From contig NZ_QQTO01000039.1 in the NCBI RefSeq assembly GCF_003351345.1, positions 1 through 44,581 on the forward strand: a stretch of DNA of 44,581 nucleotides, written 5' to 3'. Each line of letters opens with the position of its first letter. Position 1 is the first letter of the stretch. Below, in pieces: positions 7,931-16,414 of this stretch. The notes under the pieces are model-generated. The model ran no database searches. It saw only the letters and a list, made by a program, of their open reading frames with translations, and was not told the DNA's origin. This DNA comes from Allobosea caraganae. Lineage in GTDB: Bacteria > Pseudomonadota > Alphaproteobacteria > Rhizobiales > Beijerinckiaceae. A program made the translations under genes and the position numbers.

Positions 7931-8362
7931 ATGGGATACGATATTCACATCACCCGTAAGCTCCATTGGTCTGATGACGGCCCGATTATCACCCTCGACG
8001 AATGGCTTGCTTACGTGGCCAGAGACCCTGAAATGCGCCTAGATGGCTTCGCAGAAACGATTGTTGGGGGCGGCGCAGTCCTGAGAATAGAAAGTCGAGG
8101 CCTTTCTGTTTGGCGCGCTTACTCCCACAACGGTATCAACGGCGACATGGCTTGGTTTGATTGGAGTGTAAGCGGCAGCATCATCGTCAAGAACCCCGAT
8201 ATGGAAATTCTGGGAAAGATGTGGCGCATAGCTCAGGCCTTAAGCGCAAAGGTCGAAGGCGACGAGGGCGAGATCTATGATGCCAGTGGTGCGGTCATTG
8301 ACGCACCACCGCATTTTTCTCGGAATCTGGGGCGTAAGCGACCGTGGTGGAAATTCTGGTAG
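7931..8362 (+). CDS. Hypothetical protein with conserved MGYDIHITR start
   Basis: 143 residues with a strong GGGGGAG ribosome site upstream. I recognise the N-terminus (MGYDIHITR..W.DDGP.I..EEWLAYV) as that of a small family of bacterial proteins of unknown function, but know of no assigned role. The protein is soluble, rich in Trp and Asp, and ends KRPWWKFW. Its codon use and base composition look lower in GC than neighbouring genes, suggesting acquisition by transfer. It lies divergent from the ABC1 kinase gene beside other accessory genes. Immunity or defence roles would be guesses. Confidence 0.75.
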   Translation: MGYDIHITRKLHWSDDGPIITLDEWLAYVARDPEMRLDGFAETIVGGGAVLRIESRGLSVWRAYSHNGINGDMAWFDWSVSGSIIVKNPDMEILGKMWRIAQALSAKVEGDEGEIYDASGAVIDAPPHFSRNLGRKRPWWKFW

Positions 8363-8401
8363 GAACTCTCGAAACAGGAAGCTGAAAGCCTCCTCACTGC
8401 G

Positions 8402-8749
8402 CTAGCGGCACTGCTCGTCGACAAGCCGCTTGTAGAAACTCAGTTCCCCATCAAGGCTCGGCCGCGCGGCGCCGCGTGTGAATTGCGCAGGCCCGCATGT
8501 GGCCGCCACCGGAGCCGCCCTTGTCAGAACAGCGGCATGCGCCCGGTATGCCGCACATTTGGCCGATTGATCCGCATTAGCGATACCCTGAAGCGTCTGA
8601 TTGGACCTGGCCAGTGCGGATTGGCTCTCAATCACATCCGCAGTGCAGGCCGGCCCATACAGATGGGCCAACTTAAACACCAAGACACCCAAAACCGTAC
8701 ACAGGACGAGGCCGGCTCCGATCCACTTCGACCAGATTGGCATGGTCAC
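8402..8749 (-). CDS. Hypothetical membrane-anchored protein
   Basis: 115 residues from a GTG start with AAGGA nine bases upstream; an ATG two codons later (8743) is possible. One N-terminal membrane segment (WIGAGLVLCTVLGVLVFKLA) is followed by a roughly 85-residue domain, presumably periplasmic, with four cysteines (in PACTAD, AKCAAY, ATCGPA and the final EQCR) that could form two disulfides. The GTG overlaps by four bases (GTGA) the stop of a possible 14-codon ORF that follows the antitoxin gene, so translation may be coupled. I do not recognise a family. Confidence 0.6.
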   Translation of the reverse strand: MTMPIWSKWIGAGLVLCTVLGVLVFKLAHLYGPACTADVIESQSALARSNQTLQGIANADQSAKCAAYRAHAAVLTRAAPVAATCGPAQFTRGAARPSLDGELSFYKRLVDEQCR

Positions 8750-8797
8750 AGCATCTCGTCCTTCGGCCAGTTGTCGCGATGCACGCGCACAGCCTAT

Positions 8798-9070
8798 TCA
8801 CTTGGCAAGAGCACGAAGGGTATTCGCATAAGTCTTGAACATGTCACGAGCGATTTCGAGCCCTCGCGCATGGGTATCATCATAACGCCTAAGTTTCAGC
8901 CCGCGATCGGGCTGCTCAATGACCATCAGCCTGTCGCCTTCGGCCAACTCCAAACGCGCCAAGAACTCCTCCGGCAAGACGATGCCGATGGCGTCACCGA
9001 ACTTCCGGATTTCCACGACGGTCGAGTTGTTGACCGGCTCGTTCGCAGCCGTCTCGCTCGGTTTGGTCAC
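8798..9070 (-). CDS. AbrB/MazE/SpoVT-family antitoxin-like DNA-binding protein
   Basis: 90 residues. The central part STVVEIRKFGDAIGIVLPEE followed by LARLELAEGDRLMVIE is a swapped-hairpin AbrB/MazE DNA-binding fold. The C-terminal helix HARGLEIARDMFKTYANTLR is the toxin-wrapping tail seen in antitoxins paired with Doc/Fic-type toxins. No such toxin follows: downstream are only a 14-codon ORF and an unrelated membrane-anchored protein. It is best called an orphan antitoxin, possibly kept as an autoregulated transcription factor or as a remnant of a toxin-antitoxin locus. Confidence 0.82.
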   Translation of the reverse strand: MTKPSETAANEPVNNSTVVEIRKFGDAIGIVLPEEFLARLELAEGDRLMVIEQPDRGLKLRRYDDTHARGLEIARDMFKTYANTLRALAK

Positions 9071-9235
9071 TGATCGCTCCCAAGTTCATCGAGCTCTGTA
9101 GCAAATCGCCCCACGCGCGTCAGCACTCACCCGCCATCGGCGCAACCCCGCCGTGAGCAAATGCGCCCGCCTCCCGTCTTGCCAGTCCGCGCCACCCGCG
9201 CGCCTAATGCCGCAAAACAGAAGGCGGGAGGAACG

Positions 9236-9688
9236 ATGGGTCTCTACTTTGAGGATTTCGACCTCTCGCACAGCGTCACCACGCGCGGGCGCACTGTCGG
9301 CGAAGGCGACATCACCCTGTTCGCCGGCCTCTCCGGCGATTTCAACCCGCTCCATGTCGATAGCGAATATTGCGCCGGCACGCAGTTCGGCGAGCGCATC
9401 GCCCATGGCCCGCTGACGCTCGCGATGGCGATCGGCCTGATGTCGCAGCAGAACCTGATCGACGGCACGACCATGGGCCTGCTCGACCTGCACTGGTCCT
9501 TCGCCGGGCCGGTCAAGATCGGCGACACCGTCCATGCCGTCGTCACCGCCGTCGAGAAGAAGCCGAGCCGCAAGCCCGACCGCGGTGTCTTGACCTTACG
9601 GTTGGAGGTGATCAACCAGCGCGGCGAGCACGTCCAGACCGGCCATCTCAAGCTGCTGATGAAGCGCAAGCCGGCGGGGCACAGCTGA
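9236..9688 (+). CDS. MaoC-family (R)-hydratase/dehydratase
   Basis: 150 residues, a hot-dog-fold hydratase. LSGDFNPLHVDSEYC (32-46) carries the catalytic Asp35 and His40 of the hydratase 2 motif, followed by ERIAHGPLT. Family members hydrate enoyl-CoA thioesters to (R)-3-hydroxyacyl-CoA or do related dehydrations. The ATG at 9236 has GGGAGGA upstream and gives the usual N-terminus; earlier in-frame codons are not supported. Its stop overlaps the start of the acyl-CoA synthetase gene (TGATG), so the two are translationally coupled and likely work on the same CoA ester. Confidence 0.9.
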   Translation: MGLYFEDFDLSHSVTTRGRTVGEGDITLFAGLSGDFNPLHVDSEYCAGTQFGERIAHGPLTLAMAIGLMSQQNLIDGTTMGLLDLHWSFAGPVKIGDTVHAVVTAVEKKPSRKPDRGVLTLRLEVINQRGEHVQTGHLKLLMKRKPAGHS

Positions 9689-11316
9689 TGCTCGAACGCC
9701 GCGCCACCTATCAAGAGACCTTCGACCGGTTCGCCTGGCAGATTCCCGAGCGCTTCAACATCGGCGTTGCCTGCTGCGACCGCCATGCCGACGGCTCGGG
9801 CAGGCCAGCGCTGATCTATGAGGATCACGACCGCGTCGCGACGCTGAGCTTCGACGAGCTGAAGCGCAGCACCAACCAGCTCGCCAACATGCTGCGCGGC
9901 CACGGCATCGGTGCAGGTGAGCGCGTCGGCATCCTGCTGCCGCAGCGGCCGGAGACGGCGATGGCGCATCTCGCCATCTACAAGCTGGGCGCGATCGCGC
10001 TGCCGTTGTTTACCCAGTTCGGGCCGGACGCACTCGAACACCGGCTCCAGCACAGCGGCGCCGCGGCGCTGATCACCGATGCGGAGAATATCGCCAAGAT
10101 CGAAGCCATCCGCGACGCATTGCCCGACCTGCGCCGCATCTTCGTCATCGGCGCCGCCGGCCATCTCGATTTTCACGCCGAGCTGGCAAAGGCCTCCGAC
10201 GCCTTCGTGCCGCTCGACACCGCCGCGAACGACCCGGCCCTGATCATCTACACCTCCGGCACGACCGGTAAGCCGAAGGGCGCGCTGCATGCCCATCGCG
10301 TCCTGCTTGGCCATCTCCCGGGCGTGCAATTGCCGCAGGAGTTTTTTCCGCAACCCGACGACTTGTTCTGGACCCCGGCAGACTGGGCCTGGGCCGGCGG
10401 GCTGCTCGACGTGCTGCTGCCGAGCCTCTATTTCGGCGTGCCGGTGCTGGCCGCGCGCGCCCGAAAATTCGATCCCGAGGCCGCCTTCGACCTGATGGCG
10501 CGCCACAAAGTCCGCAACGCCTTCATCCCGCCGACCGCGTTGAAGCTGATGCGGCAGGTTCAGAACCCACAACGCTTCGGCTACGCCATGCGCTCGATCG
10601 GCACCGGCGGCGAGACGCTGGGCGCCGACATGCTCGACTGGAGCCGCCAGACCTTCGGCTTCGAGGTCAACGAGTTCTATGGCCAGACCGAGGCCAACCT
10701 GATCGTCTCCAACTGCGCCGGCCTGTTTCCGGTCAGGCCGGGCTCGATGGGCCGCGCCGTGCCGGGCCATCGCGTCGCGGTGATCTCGCCGGAGGGCGAG
10801 GCGCTCTCCGCCCGCGAGCAGGGGCTGATCGCGGTGGCGCGGCCGGACCCGGTGATGATGCTGGAATACTGGCGCCAGCCCGAGGCGACGGCGGGAAAAT
10901 TCGTCGGCGACTGGCTCGTCACCGGCGATACCGGCGCGTGCGACGAGGACGGCTATTTCTGGTTCCAGGGCCGCGACGACGACCTCATCTCCAGCGGCTC
11001 CTACCGCATCGGCCCCGGCGATATCGAGGACTGCATCATCCGCCATTCGGCGGTGCTGATGGTCGCGGTGGTCGGCAGCCCCGACCCGGTGCGCACCGAG
11101 GTGGTCAAGGCCTTCGTGCTGCCGAAGCCGGACATTGCGCCGTCCGATGCGCTCGCCGCCGAGATCCAGGATTTCGTCAAGGCCCGGCTCGCAGCTTATC
11201 AGTACCCGCGCGAGATCGAATTCGTGACGGAATTGCCGATGACGGCGACGGGGAAGATCAGGCGGAAGGATCTCAGGGACTTGGAGATCGAGAGGAAGCG
11301 CAGCCGGCAAAAGTAA
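9688..11316 (+). CDS. Acyl-CoA synthetase (AMP-forming, ANL superfamily)
   Basis: 542 residues. Motifs in order: ATP-phosphate loop YTSGTTGKPKG (188-198), the adenine-pocket motif EFYGQTEANL, TGDTG..DEDGYFWFQGRDDD, and the C-terminal catalytic Lys523 in TATGKIRRKD. The order and spacing are those of acetyl-, medium-chain or aromatic acyl-CoA ligases; the substrate cannot be fixed. It activates a carboxylic acid to its CoA thioester using ATP. The ATG overlaps the MaoC stop. The linked hydratase suggests an unsaturated or beta-oxidised acid. Confidence 0.92.
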   Translation: MLERRATYQETFDRFAWQIPERFNIGVACCDRHADGSGRPALIYEDHDRVATLSFDELKRSTNQLANMLRGHGIGAGERVGILLPQRPETAMAHLAIYKLGAIALPLFTQFGPDALEHRLQHSGAAALITDAENIAKIEAIRDALPDLRRIFVIGAAGHLDFHAELAKASDAFVPLDTAANDPALIIYTSGTTGKPKGALHAHRVLLGHLPGVQLPQEFFPQPDDLFWTPADWAWAGGLLDVLLPSLYFGVPVLAARARKFDPEAAFDLMARHKVRNAFIPPTALKLMRQVQNPQRFGYAMRSIGTGGETLGADMLDWSRQTFGFEVNEFYGQTEANLIVSNCAGLFPVRPGSMGRAVPGHRVAVISPEGEALSAREQGLIAVARPDPVMMLEYWRQPEATAGKFVGDWLVTGDTGACDEDGYFWFQGRDDDLISSGSYRIGPGDIEDCIIRHSAVLMVAVVGSPDPVRTEVVKAFVLPKPDIAPSDALAAEIQDFVKARLAAYQYPREIEFVTELPMTATGKIRRKDLRDLEIERKRSRQK

Positions 11317-11318
11317 GG

Positions 11319-11498
11319 GCGCGGGGAACCCCTCTCCCGGAAGGAGAGGGGTAGGGGTGAGGTGTAGGCCGTTGGACGCTTTGGCTGTACCCTCGCTACA
11401 TCATTGCGAGCGCGGCAATAGCGGTTAGCGGTTTAGCTCCCTGGTCAAACGGCCGACCCCTCACCCAACCCTCTCCCTACGGGAGAGGGCTCCCGCGC
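11319..11498. repeat. REP/BIME-like inverted pair, family A (copy 2)
   Basis: Units at 11319-11380 and 11451-11498 repeat family A of 1775-1928 in opposed orientation: the arms share gcgcggggaacc, gggtgaggtgtaggcc and gagggctcccgcgc. Between them, near 11401-11420, tcattgcgagcgcggcaat resembles the outer arm of the family B palindrome at 16281. The pair separates the convergent CoA synthetase and PCC-domain genes and probably ends both transcripts. Confidence 0.85.
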
Positions 11499-11519
11499 TT
11501 AAATAGTGGAGCCGCAGAG

Positions 11520-12365
11520 TCACCGCGCCTCCAGCACCAGCTCGAACGTCATCAACACCGGATTGTCGCCGCGCGTCAGTTTGCCCTGCGCCATCGCGCC
11601 GGTGAAATCGACCAGCGCGACATCGATCTCGACGCATCTGCCGCCCTCGATCAGCCCGCTCCTGACCGCAACCTCGGTCGCAAAATTCTGCACCGCGCGG
11701 CCATCGTCAAACCGCGCCCCGATCGTGCTGCCGACACCACCATGGATCACCGCGCGCTTCATGCCGCGCTCGGCGCAAAACCCCTCCAGCGCCTCGGCGA
11801 GGTCGACGTTCGGCCGCACGCGCAAGGCGAAGAAGCGGCCCTCGAAGCAGGTGCCGAGAAACTCGGCCCGCACCGGCCCGAATAGCTTGAAATTGGTCTC
11901 AGCATCGGGCTCGGCGATGAAGCCGGCACCGTCGAGCCCGACCGCCTCCAGCGTGATCGGCTCGGCCAGAACCGTCTCGTCCGGCAGGACATGGCCGCCG
12001 CTGCGCTTGCCGCCCGCCTCCGTCCAGAGCGCGTGGCAATGAAAGAACGGCGCGCCATCGCGCAGGCCGAAGGTCATCACGCCGGTCTCGATCCGGGTGA
12101 TGCCGGAGGGACGAAAAGTCTCGCTGTAGAAGGCCGCATGCTCGCGATCCCTGGCGAGCGCCGGCATGACATAGGCGAACGGCCCGAGCGCCAGCCCGTC
12201 GACGCGCAGCACGCCGCTGGTGAAGCCCGCCGCCGCGAAGCCGCGCCTGATCGCCTCCAGCAGCGGCAGGCCGGCCGCCAGCGGCATCTCGAAGCGCCTG
12301 CCATGGCACTCGACCCATTGCACGCGCGGGGCCACGGCCGGTCCCGGCTGCTCGATGCGCCTCAC
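11520..12365 (-). CDS. Double PCC-domain (DUF296) protein
   Basis: 281 residues that read as two tandem PPC/PCC (DUF296) domains: one at about 18-150 with FFHCHALWTEAGGKRSGGHV, one at about 155-281 with GMKRAVIHGGVGSTIGARF. PCC domains form trimers and occur in DNA-associated and uncharacterised bacterial proteins. The His-containing FHCHAL and GGHV in the first domain resemble the metal-binding positions seen in single-domain members; the second half lacks them. The start is GTG at 12365, overlapping the stop of the CoA ligase gene by four bases (GTGA), so the two are co-translated. This context suggests a role in metabolism of a CoA-activated acid. Function unproven. Confidence 0.8.
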   Translation of the reverse strand: MRRIEQPGPAVAPRVQWVECHGRRFEMPLAAGLPLLEAIRRGFAAAGFTSGVLRVDGLALGPFAYVMPALARDREHAAFYSETFRPSGITRIETGVMTFGLRDGAPFFHCHALWTEAGGKRSGGHVLPDETVLAEPITLEAVGLDGAGFIAEPDAETNFKLFGPVRAEFLGTCFEGRFFALRVRPNVDLAEALEGFCAERGMKRAVIHGGVGSTIGARFDDGRAVQNFATEVAVRSGLIEGGRCVEIDVALVDFTGAMAQGKLTRGDNPVLMTFELVLEAR

Positions 12366-14005
12366 GAAGCGGCGCTCCGCAGCCAGTCGAGCTGGCCGCG
12401 CGCTTCGAGCTCATCCTTCACCAGACGCTTCGGCACCTTGCCGTAGCCCGATTTCGGCAGCGCCTCCCAGAAGAAGAAGCGCTTCGGCATCTTGTAGCGC
12501 GCGATCTTCGCCGACAAAAACTCCGCGATCTCTGCTTCCGAGAGTTTCACGCCCTGCCTGGGCACGCAGACGGCGACGCCGATCTCGCCCCAAACCGGAT
12601 CGGGCAGGCCGAGCACGGCACATTCGACGATCGCCTCATGCGTCAGGATCTTCTCCTCGATCTCGCGCGGATAGATGTTCGAGCCGCCGGAGATGTACAT
12701 GTCCGAGGCCCGGCCGGTGATGTAGAGGAAGCCCTGCGCGTCGATATGGCCGAGATCGCCGGTGCGGAACCAGCCGTCGCGGAAGGCCTTCGCATTGGCG
12801 TCCGGGTTGTCGTAGTAGCCGGCGAAGACGGCCGGGCCGATCACGCAGATCTCGCCCTGCTGACCAAAGGGCAGCTCCTGCCCGTCATCGCCCTGGATCT
12901 GCACCTGCATGCCGGTGCGCTCGAAGCCGCAGGTGCCGATGCGCGCATTCGGCCCGTCCTCGGGATCGTGCAGGGCCGGTGGCAATACGGTGATGTTGCC
13001 GGTGACCTCGCCCAGCCCGAAATACTGCACCAGCACCTTGCCGAGCTTGGCCAGTGCCCGCTTCTGGTCCTCGCGATACATCGGCGCACCCGCATAGATG
13101 ATGTAGCGCAGCGAGGAATGATCGTGCTGGTCGGCGGCAGGATGCTCGGCCAGCATCTTCAGGATGGTCGGCACCGTGAACATGTTGGTGACGCGGTAGC
13201 GCGCGATCAGCCGGTAGGCCTCGTCGATGTCGAAGCGCTCCGACGGCAGCAGGATCGTGGCCGCGCCCTTCGCCGATTGCGCCAGCTGGTGGACGCCGGC
13301 GCCATGCGAGAGCGGCGCGACCACCAGCGAGGCGTCCGCATCGGTCGTCCCTGGCATCAGGTCGCAGAGGTGGTTGGTGACGACGAAGCCCATCTGGCCA
13401 TGGGTCAGTACCGCCGCCTTCGAGCGCCCGGTCGTGCCCGAGGTGAAGAAGTACCAGCACGGATCGTCGCGCTCGACCGCGACGTTGGCGACGCTCGCGC
13501 CGAGATGCTTCGCGATCACCACTCCCACCTCGGCCTCGCCGAAGCCGCCCTCCCCGATCCGCCAGGTGAAGTCTGGCGCCGGGCTGGCGGCCGCGACCGC
13601 CGCCGCGTGCTCCGGGAAATCGCCATGGCAGAGGAAGGCCCTGGCGCCCGAAGCGGAGGAGAGATAGGCGACCTCGTCCGGCAGTAGGCGGAAATTGGTC
13701 GGCACCCAGATCGCGCCCAGCCGGAAGGTCGCGAACATCGAGAAGAACATCGTCTCGCAGTTCTTCGAATGGACGAGGACGCGGTCGCCCTTGCCGATGC
13801 CGCGCGCAGCGAGCCCGGCCGCCAGCGCCGAGACCTGCGCCTCGATCTCGGCCCAGCTCCAGCTCCGCTCGCCCCAGATGAAGCCTGGCCGCTCAGTGAG
13901 CCGGCGTGCGTTCTGGGTGACGATATGGCCGAGGTTCATCACCCGCCGCGTCATCGGCGCAAGGCCGCCCTTGGGCACGCTCGGGCTGGTGGAGGTTTCG
14001 GTCAC
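12362..14005 (-). CDS. Fatty-acid/aromatic acyl-CoA ligase (AMP-forming, FadD-like)
   Basis: 547 residues, start GTG with AGGAG seven bases upstream. Motifs: FFTSGTTGRSKAAVLTHG (about 186-203) for ATP phosphate, YFGLGEVTGN in place of the YGxTE motif, RTGDLGHIDAQGFLYITGR and the C-terminal KSGYGKVPKR with the catalytic lysine. It belongs to the long/medium-chain or aryl acid CoA ligase group; the altered YGxTE motif (YFGLGE) is a subgroup mark. It is the first gene of a two-gene operon with the PCC protein and is divergent from the fused TRAP permease gene, suggesting that the imported acid is its substrate. Confidence 0.9.
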   Translation of the reverse strand: MTETSTSPSVPKGGLAPMTRRVMNLGHIVTQNARRLTERPGFIWGERSWSWAEIEAQVSALAAGLAARGIGKGDRVLVHSKNCETMFFSMFATFRLGAIWVPTNFRLLPDEVAYLSSASGARAFLCHGDFPEHAAAVAAASPAPDFTWRIGEGGFGEAEVGVVIAKHLGASVANVAVERDDPCWYFFTSGTTGRSKAAVLTHGQMGFVVTNHLCDLMPGTTDADASLVVAPLSHGAGVHQLAQSAKGAATILLPSERFDIDEAYRLIARYRVTNMFTVPTILKMLAEHPAADQHDHSSLRYIIYAGAPMYREDQKRALAKLGKVLVQYFGLGEVTGNITVLPPALHDPEDGPNARIGTCGFERTGMQVQIQGDDGQELPFGQQGEICVIGPAVFAGYYDNPDANAKAFRDGWFRTGDLGHIDAQGFLYITGRASDMYISGGSNIYPREIEEKILTHEAIVECAVLGLPDPVWGEIGVAVCVPRQGVKLSEAEIAEFLSAKIARYKMPKRFFFWEALPKSGYGKVPKRLVKDELEARGQLDWLRSAAS

Positions 14006-14379
14006 GCGGGCGCTCCTGGGGGCGGGCCGGCATGAGGAGCGTGGCGGGCAATGCGCACCCGGAAGAACGGCGCCTGCCCTTCGGGCGCGCCGTCCTGCTC
14101 GAACCTCCCCGGGCCGATGGTGTAGACCTTAGTTCTTCTTGCTAAGCCTAGTTCTGCCCCTACCCGATTGCAATGAAAGTTGGCTCATGCAAAGCCTTGT
14201 CTCGTCCACATGGCCCCGTTCCACGCCATGGACGGCGCCGAACGCTGGCCAACAAGCGAAATCGCGGCGCATCCGGGAGGAAACTGATGTCGTTGCAGGA
14301 AGCGCCCTTTAGGCGCGCCGCGTCCATGCCGTCTCCGCCAGCGCGCCACCCAGGCGCTGGAACGCCTTGAGGCGGCGCG
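14006..14379. other. Divergent control region between CoA ligase and TRAP genes
   Basis: 374 bases with no supported gene. It must carry the promoters of both the ligase-PCC operon (leftward) and the TRAP genes (rightward). A short dyad CTTAG-N9-CTAAG at 14128-14146 could be a regulator site but is weak. A local regulator gene is not present. Confidence 0.5.
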
Positions 14380-16248
14380 GTGGCTGACGTCGTCAACGCC
14401 ATGGCCCTGCCCGCCGACCTCGCTGAGGCCGAGGGCGTGCGTCCCGGCTCCGCCATCATGCGGCCGGTCGAGTTCGTCTGCGCCGCCCTGCTCCTGGTCA
14501 TCGTCGGCGTGCTCCTGCTCGGCGTGACCTCGCGCTATGTCTTCTCGCTGCCGGTGGTCTGGATCGACGAGGTCGCCTCGATCTCCTTCCTCTGGCTCGC
14601 CATGCTCGGCTCGGCCATCGCGATCGACCGCAACGAGCACCTCAAGCTCACCCTCTTCATCGGCCTGATGCCGGAGCGCCTGCGCGACTTCGTCAACGCG
14701 CTCGCCATGCTGATCGTCGCAGCCTTCCTGGCCGGGCTGATCTATCCGGCGATCGACTACGCGATCGAGGAATCCTACGTCACCTCGGCCGCCCTCAACA
14801 TCCCCAATAGCTGGCGCACCTCGGCTCTGCCCGCCGGCATCATCGCGATGTTCCTGCTGGCGCTGCGCTACGCGGTGAAGACCAGCCGCATCAGCGACCT
14901 CGTCCTCGCCGCCGCCGTGCTCGCGGCGCTCGCCGGCGCCTTCTACCTGCTGATGCCAGTCTTCAAGACGCTCGGCTACGGCAACATCCTGATCTTCCTG
15001 GTCATCATCGTCGCGCTCTGCCTCGTCGCGGGCGTGCCGATCGCCTTCTGCTTCGGCATGGGCACGCTCTGCTTCCTCGCCTTCTCGACCACCGTGCCGA
15101 TGCTGGTGATGATCGGCCGCATGGACGAGGGCATGTCGAGCATCATCCTGCTCTCGGTGCCGATCTTCGTGCTGCTCGGCTGCATCCTCGACGCCACCGG
15201 TATGGGCAAGGCGATCGTCGACTTCCTCGCCTCGATGCTCGGCCATGTCCGCGCCGGCATGTCCTATGTCCTGCTCGGCTCGCTCTTCCTGGTCTCCGGC
15301 ATATCCGGTTCGAAGGTCTCGGACATGGCGACGGTGGCGCCCGCGCTCTTCCCCGAGATGAAGCGCCGCGGCTACCAGCCCAAGGAGCTGATCGCCCTGC
15401 TCGCCACCGGCGCCGCCATGGCCGACACGGTGCCGCCCAGCATCGTCCTGATCGTGCTCGGTTCGGTCGCCGGGGTCTCGATCGCCGGGCTGTTCAATGC
15501 CGGCTTCGCCATCGCCATGGTGCTGCTGCTCTCGCTCGCCCTGCTGGCGCGCTGGAAGGCGATCGGCGAGGACCTCAAGGGCGTGCTGCGCGCGCCGTTC
15601 AGCACCATCGGCCGCACCGCGCTGATCGCGGCACCCGCGCTCGTCCTGCCCTTCCTGATCCGCGGCGTCGTCGGCGGCGGCATCGCCACCGCGACCGAGG
15701 TCTCGACCATTGCGGTGCTCTACGCCTTCGTCATCGGCATCATCCTCTATGGCGGCATCGGCCGGCGGCGCTGCTACGCCATGCTGGTCGAAACCGCGGC
15801 GCTCTCGGGTGCGATCCTGATGATCCTGGGCACCGCGCTCGCCATGGCCTGGGCCCTGACCCAGACCGGCTTCGCCCGCGACCTTGCCAATGTCATGGCC
15901 GGGCTGCCCGGCGGCTGGCTCAGCTTCATGGCGGTGACGATCGTTGTCTTCCTGATTTTGGGCTGCATGCTCGAGGGCCTGCCGGCGATCGTGCTCATGG
16001 CGCCGCTGATGTTCCCGATCGCCAAGAACCTCGGCATCAACGACGTGCACTATTCGATGGTCGTGGTCACCGCGATGAATATCGGCCTGATGACGCCGCC
16101 GATCGGCATCGGCTTCTACATCGCCTGCAAGATCGGCAACGTCTCGCCCGACGAGGCGATGGGCGCGATCTGGCCCTATCTCGTCGCGCTGATCATCGGG
16201 CTCGTGATCATCGCCGTCGTGCCCGGCCTGTCCACCTGGGTGCTGTGA
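14380..16248 (+). CDS. TRAP transporter fused DctQ-DctM permease
   Basis: 622 residues. The N-terminal roughly 190 residues are a DctQ-like four-helix small subunit (SRYVFSLPVVWIDEVASISF is the characteristic segment). The rest is a DctM-like large subunit with about twelve helices, including FLVSGISGSKVSDMATVAP, GAAMADTVPPSIVL and GLMTPPIGIGFYIACKI. TRAP systems import organic acids by sodium symport with a periplasmic binding protein. The start is GTG at 14380 with GAGG about seven bases upstream. The matching binding protein follows at 16415. Substrate unknown; neighbouring CoA ligases suggest a carboxylic acid. Confidence 0.93.
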   Translation: MADVVNAMALPADLAEAEGVRPGSAIMRPVEFVCAALLLVIVGVLLLGVTSRYVFSLPVVWIDEVASISFLWLAMLGSAIAIDRNEHLKLTLFIGLMPERLRDFVNALAMLIVAAFLAGLIYPAIDYAIEESYVTSAALNIPNSWRTSALPAGIIAMFLLALRYAVKTSRISDLVLAAAVLAALAGAFYLLMPVFKTLGYGNILIFLVIIVALCLVAGVPIAFCFGMGTLCFLAFSTTVPMLVMIGRMDEGMSSIILLSVPIFVLLGCILDATGMGKAIVDFLASMLGHVRAGMSYVLLGSLFLVSGISGSKVSDMATVAPALFPEMKRRGYQPKELIALLATGAAMADTVPPSIVLIVLGSVAGVSIAGLFNAGFAIAMVLLLSLALLARWKAIGEDLKGVLRAPFSTIGRTALIAAPALVLPFLIRGVVGGGIATATEVSTIAVLYAFVIGIILYGGIGRRRCYAMLVETAALSGAILMILGTALAMAWALTQTGFARDLANVMAGLPGGWLSFMAVTIVVFLILGCMLEGLPAIVLMAPLMFPIAKNLGINDVHYSMVVVTAMNIGLMTPPIGIGFYIACKIGNVSPDEAMGAIWPYLVALIIGLVIIAVVPGLSTWVL

Positions 16249-16280
16249 AGGAGCGCAATGCCCCGCGTGAAATCACCAAT

Positions 16281-16367
16281 CGTCATTGCGAGCGCAGCGA
16301 AGCAATCCAGGGGGTCTCGCTCTACGTCCCCCTGGATTGCTTCGTCGCTCCGCTCCTCGCAATGACG
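16281..16367. repeat. REP-like long palindrome, family B
   Basis: A single stem of about 40 bases each side: cgtcattgcgagcg...gaagcaatccaggggg on the left pairs with ccccctggattgcttcg...ctcgcaatgacg on the right, with a small loop around tctcgctctacgt. It lies between the permease and binding-protein genes of one TRAP operon, so it is probably transcribed and could set different message stability for the two genes. Confidence 0.85.
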
Positions 16368-16414
16368 CCCAACAGCTCGAACATCAAAACCAAAGACCAC
16401 CAGGAGAAACGCCC

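Noticed and set aside
7931..8362. MGYDIHITR protein as part of a new defence system
   Set aside because: No effector domains, partner genes or defence neighbours that I can recognise; lower GC alone is not enough.
9244..11310. A 688-codon minus-strand frame opposite MaoC and the CoA synthetase
   Set aside because: Antisense shadow rich in His/Asp/Arg, with no domain; the plus-strand genes have full motif sets, ribosome sites and a coupled junction.
14173..14370. A possible 65-residue plus-strand peptide ahead of the fused TRAP gene
   Set aside because: Composition and start context do not support a gene; the region is better read as promoter and leader.
14185..16050. A 621-codon minus-strand frame opposite the fused TRAP permease
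   Set aside because: Translation is almost all Asp/Glu/His/Arg/Gln, the mirror of hydrophobic codons; the plus-strand permease is certain.
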